Of a stretch of 64,000 nucleotides of DNA, positions 47,460 to 60,100 are shown piece by piece. Every line of letters begins with the position of its first letter. Position 1 is the first letter of the stretch. The DNA comes from Stratiolaelaps scimitus (lineage: Eukaryota; Arthropoda; Arachnida; Mesostigmata; Laelapidae), in the NCBI GenBank assembly GCA_019614645.1, contig JABWDB010000005.1, forward strand, positions 11,502,001 to 11,566,000. Direction: 5' to 3'. Under the pieces are notes generated by a model. It was not told the DNA's origin and made no database searches. It was given only the letters and a program-made list of their open reading frames with translations. A program made the translations under genes and the position numbers.

Positions 47460-50400
47460 GTGAAGAAATCGTAAGTCAATTGTAGGTGTGTTCTTTGATG
47501 CGCGTAAACCAGAAATTCGACCTTATTCGACTTTACTTGATGGCTGCATTATCGCGTGATTACACTAACTGACTGATTGCGTGATATAATTCACGCAATT
47601 CGATTCTATATAAGATTAGTTTTGCTCAAATAGAAGTAAAGGTAAAGGTTTATTGGTTTATTGAAGGAGCTGCAATTTTACAATGCTTAAGCTCTCTTAT
47701 ATGTCACACGGCAGGGCTCGAACCTGCGGCCTCTGGCTTCCGAGAGCCAGAGACTTCGCCGTCCGAGCCATCGCGCTGACGTAATAGGATACTTTCGTTT
47801 GAATGATCGTCGGTTGTCATATAGTCACACGCATAATCAGACCACAATGTTTTTATGGGAACATTAGTGCTACAGCAAAGTAATCGCTTTAGGTAACATT
47901 GAACCGAGTGTATAAGTTATATACAAGTTATATATGTAAGCGTCCACTTCACCGACGGCTCCTTCGACTTGGGCCGATCTTGGCATTGTGATATTTTTTT
48001 TAAGCGATTGTGCTCCGCCTCCTTTACGAGCGAATCATTTCCCGAATGTGTTATCATTACGGGGCTCTTGAACAAACCACTTTCATCTTCAACGTCAACG
48101 GACGCTCAAGCAGAAAAAAAAATGCCAACCATCCCCAGAAATATGTTTCGTCTATTCTCGATAATTGTCGATTACAACGATACGGACCCCATCCTCAAAG
48201 GTTATACTCTTTGTTCCTAACGCGTGTAGAACAACGCTCGCGCTGTCAAAGTGACGAGATGATCGCTATGCGACCTCTCCCAGGGATGTGTATAGCTATC
48301 GTACGGCACACGAAATGGAAAAACGTATGCACCCCTCGGAATGAACACGGGGGAGCGCTTGACGTGTCAATGGGTTCAGACGGGCAGACGGATTAAGAAG
48401 CTCTAAAATGAATGAAAACTACAATATTTACACCCACCTATTTGCCCGATCGAATGAACACAACAAGGAAGCGTTTCGTTCGTACGATCGCCACGCATTT
48501 GTCAATCAACGCCGTATCATCATCGCTATTATCTCTATGCTTCTGTCTGCTGTTGCTTTTAGTTGGCGATCTCGGGCGGTTTCCCCTGTATTCATTTCCG
48601 GTTTGCCAATCTGCAGTCGTGGCTGTACTACTCAATCTGTGTGGAGTTGACCGTGTCATCCGCCGAAAGTCCCAACAATTACAGGTGCATCTCCCGAATA
48701 TCGTCATTAATTATCAGCCGCTTATCACATGCACTTGTTCGTAGTTCAGTGTCACTGCACTCGGTTGTGCGACTCACCTGTCAGTGATTAGTAATGTCGT
48801 CGCAGGACGCAGCGTTTATCGATTTGTTCATGCCGAACCTGTACGCCTTTGTAATTATTGATAAAATCATTTGATGGCCTCATGATCTACACGATGAAGT
48901 TTCGCTCAGTTCGGGAGAAAAATTCAATTCTAGGTAACGTTATATATGTAAGCACTGCGAACGGATTCTGTGAATCATCGACGGTCGAATTCGTCACTAT
49001 TTACGGGTAGATTGTGACGTTTGTTATCGTCATTGTTTAACTAGCCTGTGTCATTTATCCCCTCTGTCATTTCCGTAAGTTCAGTGTATTGAGTTGACAG
49101 GAGTATTCTCAACGTTGACGATCGGCATATCTCATCAATCAGATGTACTGAATGCACGTAATAGATATGCACTTGGTGTTGGTTACATGCGTGATAATCG
49201 GCTTGTGTCGTTATTGTTGCTGTTGTGTGTCGCGCAGGGATTCGCTTCCGGGACAGCATAACACATCCGTGCGCTTCCTACCACCTGGAAACCATATGCC
49301 CGGTCATCTATGGATGCACCGTCGATGGAGCCTGCAGCTCGAACAGATCGTGCATAGGATGCCGCATCTACCATTCGGCCACTTCACGCCAGTGATCCGA
49401 CTCTTCGCTACCAGAGGTCAGCTGTATCAGGGACAGTGTACGTAGACGAAAATGACATTCCTATTTCACTTTGCCACATATGATATATCTAGCGTATCCT
49501 GACAATGGGTTTGTCAGCATGAAGTCTTCAGAGGGTTTGCGAAGGTTGGAACAAGTATTAGTTGAACGATGACATTTATGGCTGTCACTGTTCCGAAACC
49601 TGTTGAAGAGGCGTTTATCAGACGGCCAGTGTGAGCAGATCTGAGCAGATCCGGGACAAGGGTATGGAAAGTCAGCGAAGCTGTTCTGCAATGGCGTCTG
49701 TATGTTTGGAATCATCGTTCAACTAGACAAACAACTAGACTTTAATTACAGTCCAACTGTTTTTAGTATGGCCTGATATCTGCTGTGGAAGTAGATCAGA
49801 AGCCGCGTGTATCAGCTGTCGATAGATGTGTCACATTTTGTTAATGTTTCTTTGTTTATTTCTAACGTTGTTGCAGCATTGGAGGGCCATCCAAGCGATA
49901 TGATCGAAGCCTCACAGAATTGGTACCTTAGCGGACACTCGTTTCTCCTTTGTCCATGGGCAGGTGACCAGCGAGTTCTGATTAGCACGGTGGCCATCGC
50001 AAATAATCACACGAAGGTCGACGATACAGTTGAAGGGTATGCGTACTTGTGAGCTAGATGCTGGTTTTGAAGTTTCTAAGTGAATCAACATATTTGAGAA
50101 GGATTCGTTGATAATTTCTATATATATATGTACATTATATATTGATGAAAATGCAAATATTGTCTCAACCCAAAAGGTACCATTCCCAGTTGCACGCAAA
50201 CCGTTCTGTTCAAACCAATGAAGTAAAATCATCATTTGAAATCGATGATTTTTGTACATCGATTCGACTTATCGTGATTTCCACTTTCAATAGATCCCCT
50301 TTAGGATTCGTTATTGACGTCACGCAGTTCTTCATTTTGCAGAACTCTCTCCGAGATTTCGGATCCGCTATCTATTCGATCGGAGTCACAGTCACCTCCG

Positions 50401-50589
50401 CCGTGTCCGCGCGAGCCGTGGCTAGACGTCGAACCACCAAGTTGTTCATCCCCTGACAGTGTGTGGGGTCCACTCCGAACTGATAGTGGCTGTCGCTCGG
50501 ATGATCCCGTTCGTCATCGGACGTTCAACAACCTATTCCCCGAGGGCTATTTCGATGAATCCGCTTGCGTAGGCGGTGCTCAACTGTGA
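46499..50589 (+). CDS. Uncharacterised Ser/Pro/Ala-rich protein with cysteine-rich centre
   Basis: I do not recognise this protein. Exon 1 opens at ACGATGGCT with MARKKRTSKLPQ (basic, possible nuclear signal), then S-run, Ala-, Gly- and Pro-rich stretches, ending in a cysteine cluster (WTCDEGHELCPQFGLHQCSC). The preferred model joins 46499-47459, 49238-49391 and 50343-50589. The phases (1, then 2) match and give 453 aa. The middle exon is cysteine-dense (six in 50 residues, e.g. CTVDGACSSNRSCIGC) with coding-like third positions; the last ends YFDESACVGGAQL. No signal peptide or membrane helix is seen. A second model uses the stronger donor at 47470 (ATC|GTAAGT), a 68-nt exon at 48617-48684, a different frame of the 49238 exon, and 49877-50036; its phases also match. 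The coding status of exon 1 and the last exon is fairly secure; the middle is not. Confidence 0.6.
47641..47780 (-). mobile_element. tRNA-derived SINE, best-preserved copy
   Basis: Reverse complement: head GTCAGCGCGATGGCTCGGAC with A box TGGCTCGGACGG, an anticodon-arm-like hairpin (TCTGGCT and AGCCAGA), B box GGTTCGAGCCC, and 3' TGTGACA pairing with the 5' GTCA as in an acceptor stem. The tail has CTTAAGCATTGTAAAATTGC and CAATAAACCAATAAACCTTT. The anticodon loop is not a normal 7-mer, so this is not a functional tRNA. It lies in intron 1 of the unknown gene. Confidence 0.87.
48617..48684 (+). CDS. Alternative exon of the unknown gene
   Basis: ATCTGCAG|TCGTGG to TTACAG|GTGCAT, 68 nt, phase 0 to 2, encoding SWLYYSICVELTVSSAESPN. 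It fits only the second splice model. Short, and supported by splice signals alone. Confidence 0.3.
49238..49391 (+). CDS. Unknown gene, cysteine-rich exon
   Basis: Acceptor TCGCGCAG|GGATTC. The frame reads IRFRDSITHPCASYHLETIC then PVIYGCTVDGACSSNRSCIG. The donor is CGCCA|GTGATC, a weak site, phase 2. In the alternative model the same acceptor is read in another frame to 49437 (CAGT|GTACGT). The cysteine spacing and GC-rich third positions favour the first frame. Confidence 0.5.
49877..50036 (+). CDS. Candidate alternative exon (out-of-frame in the main model)
   Basis: GTTGCAG|CATTGG to GAAGG|GTATGC, 160 nt. It is open as LEGHPSDMIEASQNWYLSGH and onward only if entered in phase 1. Included after the cysteine-rich exon it would introduce an early stop (TELVP then stop); in the alternative model it is in frame. 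Confidence 0.35.
50343..50589 (+). CDS. Unknown gene, last coding exon
   Basis: Acceptor TTTTGCAG|AACTCT. Frame: TLSEISDPLSIRSESQSPPP, then a Ser/Pro/Cys region and FNNLFPEGYFDESACVGGAQ followed by L and TGA. It is entered in phase 2 by both upstream models. Confidence 0.6.
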
Positions 50590-50766
50590 TTTCTCAAAAT
50601 GTTGGGGAATCACGGTTTCGTTACCGGCCTGTCTCAGGCATCGAACAACGGGAACAATCGAGGAAGGAGTTGCCGCAGATGGGCATTTTCACTCAACTCA
50701 ATATGACGAGTTGATTTCACTCGATGTTTATTGATCTATCAAATATAGATATATACATTTGATATA

Positions 50767-50787
50767 AGAGAGAGAGAGAGAGAGAGA
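50767..50787. repeat. (GA)n microsatellite
   Basis: About 21 bp of GA repeats, shortly after the unknown gene's stop codon. Confidence 0.85.
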
Positions 50788-53700
50788 CGTTTGTCCATTA
50801 CATCTCTACTGCATCAGCAAATATCTGCTGGCTGCGCCGCCGCCGCCACCATCGTCATCGCTTGTCCCTAAAGACCCCATGTTTGTGAGGGATGTGATGA
50901 CCGGCTAGCTCTTCTTGTGGACGAGTCGGGAGTTCGTTACCAAGTGTGTTATAGTAGTGTTCTGTTAATAAGCCTATAATTCATAAGCAATACGCGTATG
51001 TACGGGTGCGTGTGAATTTGTGTGTGTGTGTGTGTGTCTGTCAACCGAGATTATCAGAGATTTATCGCTGCTGGACGGGACGCCGGGGCTCCTCGTCTAT
51101 AGTATATAAATATATTTGTATTGAGCAGTGGGTACTGAACGACGCTGATGGCCTGACCAATCAGCAGAATGACATAAAACGAAATGAAATACGTAGCAAA
51201 TCATTAAGGGGGAAATTTCAGCGGGGTCACCGCTGACTCGTTTTCGGGACGATTTGTTGAGTAAAACAAATGGTTTCCCTTTTTCGTTGGCCGTTTAGTT
51301 GAGTTCATCAATAGTTACATATGTTATCACATATATCCTTTGTTTATTCTGTTACGAATTCGCTCATACACCCGCGCGCGCGCGTCCATACACACATATA
51401 CCTCCATGTTACTCTGCCGTTATTGATAATTCAAATATGTGTATTTATACATTGTCTGTCTCTTGGCGTTCGGAGTGGCGTTGTTCATTGCCAGGCCGAA
51501 GCCATGACAAAGAGTGCATATACAGCGGGCATGATTGACCTTATCTCACCGGGCACGCTCACTATTGATTTATTGCGTGTCAGCTGCCTCGGAATAGAGC
51601 GGGCATTGTTTCATGTGCCTAATGCGTTTGCCTAGAAAATGTGAAGAATAAGGGAAAATACATCGATTAAGGGAATGAAATAAACGAATGGAATATTTTG
51701 TACAAGAGTCCATTTTCAGCCGAGGACAGAGCGATGATGCCCACCCCGTTGACTGATCGAGCCCGTAATGTAAGGATTGCTACGATGCATATGGACGCAG
51801 TTCAGATTGTAAATGTGCCGACTCGATCAGAGAAATGTCGGCGACCTATATAACGGCTGATTTACCGACTTGGAAACTTGGCCTCACCGTGGCCCGGTGG
51901 TTTTCGTGCTGGGTAGCTGAGGAGCCTGCTCGTATGGTCAGCGCGCCGTGCACCCTTGCAAAGAGAAAAAGGTCAACCCTGTCATTGATATAGGTGCGGT
52001 CGTAGTCAATTGGTTCGTATCGGTTTATCATTGTGAGGTTCCCGCGATATGTCCAGCATACATTATTATGCAATAAACGCAAAATTTGTGGTAGGAATCT
52101 GTTATGCCTTTACACATCAGTCGAATAAACGCCAGGCCGAAGAGACAGCTCATCGAAAATTCAATGTGAATCTCGCGAAGTTTTTTCTTCACTTTGTGTC
52201 GTCTGACAAATACAAGATGTATCATATATATATATATAGTAGGACAGATGTAATTATATTCTAGTGCTAACAAGTCTACGTGACTTTTGACCCCGAGCAG
52301 CCCAGATATTCGAGACTTCCACGATACAATGCCGTTATATATCAGTGGTACATCGAACTGGTTAGCGAAATGTTCTCGTGAAGCCACAGGTGCTTGCTCC
52401 ATTACTGTCCACTTGGTCGTGCGCGTTCTTGTGCCCGTAAACGCGTGATAGACAACCTTCTATGGTTAGACAACGGTGTACACTAAGACCGTTCAGCACC
52501 CCAATGGATTTATGGGGAGAAATTCGCATCGCAGTTCACATCACTTCTATCGATTGTAACAATTTTGTTGACTTGTTTGAATTGGTCCATGACTAAATGA
52601 GAAGACGCGCGGACCGCTATTCACTCATTATTATCTCTAACATCCGAGAAGATGGCTAGGTCGTTAAGGTCGTGTAAGCCTTGTAAGCCTGATAGAGAGT
52701 CCCTGCAGAAATACGTAGTGGCAAAAGATAGCATATGTATATCTGAGAAGATATAGTGTGGTAAGGAACAAAGACGATATCCTTCCAGGTCTTCAGAATG
52801 GGGGAGGCTGTTCCGACCTAAGTTGGCATTGCCGGCTTTTGAACGTTGAACCTGTAGAACATCAGCTATGCGCAACATCATGCTGATGTGAGGCCCATTT
52901 TTTCCGCCCTCTACGAACATGCTGCAGATTTGATAGACTTGTGGACAGAAGACTTTCTGCAGGAGGAACGTGATCGCAAGTTACCATATTACCTGCCATA
53001 TGTGATCTTCCCTTGTCGACCCGAGTCACGATCGACCTCCTCAATACCGAGAGGTGTCTCAGACTCGCCTGAGAGGCAGAACTAGTAAGGACTTTTTCAA
53101 CAGGCGTTTTCCAAATACACCTGCTAGTTTCTCGAGTACACTATTCTTATGGGAATGCAAGATCATCCCTATACAACTCTAGTCAAAATGAGGAGAGACC
53201 AATGATATATTTTTTTTTTAGGTAAAACACAACCGAACGTTTATTTACAGTCTGCATAATGTTAACATTGATTGGTAATATCACAATGTCTCATTCGAAT
53301 TCGAGTCGTCTCAATGGTGTGTCAGTTTGAGAATGATCAACGTTAATGTAGCACGATAATAGAAGCGGAACACACCGAATAGAGAGAACATGTGTTGTTG
53401 TTGTTGTTGTTGGATAACCATAGAACATCTACGGGGTACATCCACGCACGGTAAATAGAGATTACCCTGCGTACAGCGCCGCTGAGCTGACAAAAATCGA
53501 TAACGTAGGAAGATGAAAGTCTGATCAAAAAAAAAAGAGACAACCATAGAGTTTGCACAGTTTCGTTTTGCTCGGCTTGCGCACTAACCATTAATAGCAA
53601 TGGTAACCGGGTGATGAGTGTCGATGACCATCCTCTAATCATTCCAGACGATAGCAGCGGCGGCGGCGGCGAAAAACTTGAACGAATTCTTGGCGGGAAA

Positions 53701-56143
53701 GTTGATTTATATATAATGAATATATTCTCTCGTATCTCCTGTATGTTGCATAACAAGGATCACACATACCGACACACACACACATACACATGCACATACA
53801 CACATTCGGTGGAGGAAAATCTGGAAGAGGTACCCAGTAATGTAGCGAATAGCCGTCGAGCCATAAAAAGGCCGGCAATATTCGTGCTGGCTGAAATAGT
53901 TCCCAGTTGTTGCAATTAGGGCATGGCTAAATAAGAATCCTGAAAAATAACAATAATAGTAACAAAACAATTCGACATTTTGTTTGAGCAAAATCATATC
54001 GAACTTTGCTGATCTCAGGGAGGAGACCGCAATATACGTGTGTCTGCACGACAACGCCCGCCCCTCCACCTATTCGACGCCCATTTAGCCTCTGACGACA
54101 CAAACAGCGAAGGGGACAGGCTGTGCGAATGGCGTTCGCTGTGGGCGACAAATTCCCCGAGACGAGAGATTTTCCTCCTCGGGCACATCATTCGCTGTAC
54201 AGTGGCGTCAATCCTATACCAGTGGGGGAATTTGACACATACACACACATGACAGGCGGGCAGGCATCGTAATTCGCCGTTGAAATTCACTGAGAGCACC
54301 GAACGGCAAGGGGTACCCAAGCCTAGTACACCAATCCACCGAGCCGTACAGCCTGATGGGGCGAGATTGCGCATATGAGCAACAACACTAGACTAACCAC
54401 AGGTACTCAGATAAGGAGAATAGAGATGGGTAACAATAATATTAATAACACTGAAGCATCATCTGTTCCATTCGTTTCACAGCCTCTCACAATTGACCCT
54501 CTGGGTCAATGTTATATGTTATATGTTTTTCTGCCTCGTTCTATTACCGATCTTGCCGCTAAGCATTATTTTGTTGTACACAATTCCTCTATTCCTCTTG
54601 ACCCCTCTGGGTTTCTCTCGATATCCGAAATAGAATTGAGGTATTGCTTTTCTGTTATCGTTTGTGTTCACTCGTCCGTGATAATTGATCGCCATCGTTG
54701 TTAGCGTTGTTACTATACGTGTCTAATTAGTATTACCATTATATTATTAACATTTGCATTTGTTCTCTCTTTCTCTCTCGCTCTCTCCCACTCTCTCTCT
54801 CGTGATCTACCTAAAAGCCTGCCCATAATCGATTAGCAGGGTGTGCGATCGCGATGGGTCCCCAGTTCCATGATAGAGGTAGGGAAATAATAATAGTAAG
54901 AGTTGTTGTGGATGATGATAGAATTTGTCGTTTTCACTCATCGAGTTGATTGAATTCGATTTTTAAGCGTTTTCTCTTAATGAGGTGTCTATTTCCCTAT
55001 GTCCCAATGGTTAGGGCCCCCCTGGCCAGAATCCCGAAATTCACAGGATTAAGGCCATGGCATGACCGCGCCTCTGCGCTCCCCTTTTGATTGTTCTCTC
55101 TCGCTTTCAGCCGTTGTCACAAATGAATCATTTTGAATTTCGCCTTCTTCTGCTTTTCTGTCGCTCGCTTGGTCTCTCTCTCTCTCTCTCTCTCTATCTC
55201 TCGTCTAGAAACAAAAAAATAAAAATGCTACTATAATTAAAAAGTAATATTAACTGTAATAATAATGACAATAATCAGATCAATCTCAACATACATAAAC
55301 TATAATTAACAACATTCATTTCTTGTCGAGACAAACTCTCGAAACCTCTCCTTCTCGCGTTCTCTCGCTCTCTCTCTCCTGCTCCTCTCGGGCACTATTT
55401 CACGAACCTTGTCGTGGATGGCACAACATTGGGCGCTATCCAATGGGCCGGGCCTCGAATCGGGCCGACCCAAGGGCGACCTGAATCTTCCCAATTATTA
55501 ACGGGTCGTTCAAGACACCAGAGTCAACAACAGCGACAACAAATCGAACGAACGTAGGCAGAACGGGCTGAGGAGAGTTACGGACTAATTAGTTCGTCCC
55601 CCGCTCTCACCGCCCCATTACAACATTATGATCGGTCATGCCAAGTATCTGCTTTCATTTGATTTCTGTCCGCTTGTTTCAATAATAACGATACCCCGTT
55701 CGTTTCCCGTGCTTTTCATTCATATTCAATAGAGGTCCACCAACGAAATCGTTATCCGCGAATGTTTGCCACGAGCACTATTTTCATAATCTCGGCCCTT
55801 CAATCAGCTAATCACTTAATCAGCAATATGACCATATCATGTGCTTCGATTCGAGGAATTGCTGCAATTGATTATGAGACATGACACTTCGGGTTAGTTA
55901 TTAGGCGCCGCAGCTCGAACTCGTTATGCAATATGCGCTCAGAAGTTGTTTTTCGTCGTTGCTGTTGATACTTTGCTCTTGATGGTGTGTCCCCTCACTT
56001 CTCGCCGCTAGTCGATCGCAGCGGAAGTTAGGGAGCACCATATAATTATCGCGTCTCGTTTGTTGTTGTTATACTTATCATTGTTTTCCTTAGTTAGTTC
56101 TTCTTCGTCACAAAATATTGACACAACCATTATTATTCCTACA

Positions 56144-56144
56144 G

Positions 56145-56177
<33 letters not shown>
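56144..56177. repeat. (TA)n microsatellite
   Basis: 34 bp of TA with one TG interruption. Confidence 0.88.
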
Positions 56178-57065
56178 CATCGATTAAATTAAGAAAGAAC
56201 ATACACGTGAACACGCAAACGAGACACCGCGTGAAACAGGCGAGATGTGGGCTTCTTCGTTCGAAGGGACGCCAACTGATGAGTTGTTGGCAGAGCAACA
56301 ACAGACCCATCGAGCTGTGCCACCTCTCCTGGACGGCATCGTTGAACAACGTTGTCACAATGTTGCTGTGACAGCGGACGCGCGCATGACATTAATGATA
56401 TAATAGTGTTATACTTATTTGCTCTTCTTAGTTCTTTTCTCTCTCTCGCTCGATCGCTCTCTCTGAGCCCTTGGCGCTGTTTCAATTCATCATGTAACTG
56501 ATCGCGTAATAAGTTAACTCTTGTCGACGGCTTCGTATCCGACGGCTAGTTTCTTTTTACACCGAGCAATAAACTGTCGCGGCACCTCATCGATAAACTA
56601 ACGACTCTATCTTTCTCTCTCTCTCTCTCAATGTCTCTATTTCGTTCTTTTCAGCACCAATCCCCTCTCCTTATTGTTCACGTCTGTCTATAGTAAAATC
56701 TGTGTGCTCCCTCTCCGTGTGTCTTCGTTTGAGAACCTTGATTCCACAACCGCGTTTAGTAGTTAGACACACAGCCTTTTCCAGAGAGCGAGGTTTCAGA
56801 GAGAGGTTTCCGCTCCACCATCTCGTGGCGTGAATTGGCGTTTCGCTTGGCTCCCGACAAACAGTTGCGGCAAACGTGTAGAGCGCTCTACAACTATTAT
56901 CGCCACCGGCGAAAGCGCAATAAATAAATCGGCTAGGTCATGTCCTCGTCAATCGACGCGCCAGCTGGTTGAACATTTAGAAGGGTCAGGAGGTGGGATC
57001 TACTGTTTCGTGCACTTCTCTTCGAAATGGCGTGTGGGTTGGGTGTTCCCCAAGGTTCTCGGCGT

Positions 57066-57185
57066 TCACCGCTGTCGCGCAGGGAGCTTGGGACGAACCC
57101 GCGGGATCACGATCGATGGCAGCGGGTGTGCTGACAGCGTTTCAGCTAGACTATCCCCATAACCGCTGTAGCCACCTGACGACAT
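57066..57185 (-). CDS. Mucin-like gene, last exon
   Basis: Acceptor CCTGGCAG|ATGTCG. Encodes MSSGGYSGYGDSLAETL to PKLPARQR and a TGA stop. Phase 0. Confidence 0.85.
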   Translation of the reverse strand: MSSGGYSGYGDSLAETLSAHPLPSIVIPRVRPKLPARQR

Positions 57186-60100
57186 CTGCCAGGAAAAAGA
57201 GGTGCATCTTACGTTGAGTAAACGGAATCGAACATATACATACAGATTATCTATCGAATACATACATATCTAGATTGAATATATGATGATAATTTTATTA
57301 ACCTACTCTAACAAACGTATCATCATCATTATATCTACTTAATCATCTATCTATTAGTGAATGCAAAGCTCATGTACACGTACCTGTGTGTGGCGACCAT
57401 CAACAGGTCCATGATGGCCGTGCGGGTGGTGGACATGGTGGCCGTGCCAACCATGCATCTCACCTCCTTGACTAGCCTCGCCTTCACTTGAGCTGTCGCT
57501 GATCATCTGGGTCTTATCTGAATGCCCCTTGTCAGACGAAGCTAGCAGCGATCCGTTAGTGGGATAGGCTATAATCAGGTAGTGACGAAAAGGAGGGCAT
57601 CATCAATAGACAGAAATCTATTAGAACTCCTCAATGCGCCAAGCTACACTGCTGACACTTGCATGCAGGAAGTAGAATATATTATGCATATATATATATC
57701 AACATTAGGTATGCTTACGAGTGGGACAAGCGGGCCGACTAAGGGTTATTGGGGATAACTTTCAGTTCTTTTGGATTAGCCGCTTGACGTTGACTACAAT
57801 TTTCTACGACGTCATACATTGCAGCATGACGACTACTGTACACTACAGCCGCTAAATACCGTACCGATTTGTAATAGACATACACTAATCGTCATTAACA
57901 TGTTACCCTTCGAATGGTGTGCCTCATACACAATCAATCGTGAACTAATTGTAGCTAGTTTTCGTTCGAATTGGTAACCCCTTGAATTGATTGGCCTCCA
58001 GTCGACAACTACTACTTAATATTCCTTACCCATGGCTATTTTCGTTGGCGGCAGTGGAGGCTTCACGGCCGCGGATCGGTAACGAGGTCTGCAACGCCTC
58101 ACCGAACAGCACACTGTCACGGTGAGCAGCGACAACGCAATCGGGAGCGCAATAGCCAACACTGTACAAGGAAAATGGTAGGACAGATTAAACGTCTCAT
58201 TCGTTTAAACACAGACCAGTTGATCATGACGTCATATTTCAATAGTTATTTTACGTAAATAGACGCTGGCATTGTATCCTAAATGCGTAATGGGGACCAG
58301 CCCGTGAGCGGGCGCAAAGGTTCAGTTCTGAGTTCCATCGAACGAATATTGCTTCATACGATGCGGCGACGTTCGAGTGACAATTGTTTTGAGCACAAAC
58401 CTCACGAAGCCGAAGTACAAATGGCTAGCGGGCCTTGCAAACAGGTCGCACTTTATGGGTGACATGCTCACTGAAAGCAGGTTAGCAGGCACAAGGGCCA
58501 ACAGTGAAAACTAACCTAATCCGTTGATCTCGCAACGTCGACCAAGGTACATCGTATTGCAGCGGCAGGTTGTCTTCTCGACGCCATTGTCCACGCCTAG
58601 AATGCAGCTTCCTCGAGCGCTACAGAACTGGCAGTTCTTGATTTCGGACGAACAAGTTCTGCCCGGAGAGTCCGTGTCGAGATCCTGGTAACCCGATTTA
58701 CACTCGCAGTGGAATGAACCTGTCGGCGAATACCGATCGGATGTTATTACGAGGTCAACTATTTAAACGAATGTCTGCGATTATGTGTGAAGCGAATTAA
58801 ATGCAGTTCGTCTATAAGGACATCAATCGCATCCTACCTATTACTTTTATTGGTCACTCATGATATGCCTACTGGTGTGCTTACCAGGTACGTTGATGCA
58901 ACGCGCGTAATAGCTACAGTCGTTGAGGTCGACAAAAGTGCACTCATCAAGATCCTGAAGTGCTTGAATAGGTGCCGAAGCCAGCAGTACGAAGGGCGAT
59001 TGCAATGAGGCGAGTGAGGCATTGAGAGCCGGAGCACTTCGGGCCAACTGCTCCGAAAGTGACGGCAGAGACAGGTCGGCGTTGGAGGCTCTCTGCGAGA
59101 GCGCCAATGTAAGAACCAGCTGCAAAATGACACGAGCAATAGCGGAGTTATACGAAAGGAGACAATGGAAACAATGTACTCAATATCTTGGAAACTCTGT
59201 CTTGAGAGCATTAAAGATATCTGTACGGTACAACCACTTGCGTGGTTCTAATATTAGCATCGATAGAACGCCACCCAAATAGCTGCGCAGATGCGTTTGA
59301 ACTTACGGAAGATTCGTTTTGGTCGTTGGTGACCTTCTGGAGTGAGTTGACCTTGGCGTCAAGCAAGGATCCCTTGGGGAAGCCGAGTTGGTCGCTGTAC
59401 GTCTGCTCAAGCTGAAATTAAATGAAATAGGCTTGAGTTTCGCTGCAGATCTCGACCGACTCGTGCCTCAACAAATTATCCATTACAATATATATATATA
59501 TACATATATATATACGTACTGATGAAGTCATTAGCAGTGACTAGTAGAATCCTTCAAACAATAGAGGAGCGGGCTCAATCCCTGACGAGGTGGAACCTGT
59601 CATTAAAATATATCCTTGATAACAATCATTGTCAAAGAACCCTTTTCTTACCGAAACTTTGAGGGCATGCAGCAATCGTGGCATTTGTGAGTGCACGGAT
59701 CCCTTGGTGGAGGAACGCACCAAATGCACTGGTAGAAGGAAGGTCTGCGAAGCTAAAATGGAAAGCAACAAGGAAGGACAGAGCAAATGAAGTGTTTGCG
59801 TCTGCGGCGACTAACTTGCTTGAGTCAATAGTGTCGCGATTCGTAGGCACCTTTAATTGATATCGAATGCTGGCATGTACCCCTTGAAGAATACACGTGA
59901 ACGATTGTTTGCTTGAAATATGTATTTCATTTAGGTAGGAATGATTCACTTACCAATGCAACGGTTCGAAGTGCTGTCCGGATCCCTCGTATAGCCTGGA
60001 CGGCAAGCGCAAATATATTTGTTTCGTGCCGTCTTTGACGGATTGGGGGCGCATGTCTCGTGCCGAGAGTTGTCGCAGCCCGGATAACAGAGAGGCGTCG

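Larger units (their letters stand above)
50590..57065. other. Convergent intergenic region (two 3' ends)
   Basis: Lies between the stop codons of the plus-strand unknown gene and the minus-strand mucin-like gene, so both 3' UTRs should be here. Candidate plus-strand AATAAA at 51679-51684. Many CT/GA and TA tracts; no gene supported. Confidence 0.45.

Noticed and set aside
46837..47479. Minus-strand frames opposite exon 1 of the unknown gene
   Set aside because: Antisense shadows of a GC-rich Pro/Ala/Ser coding region.
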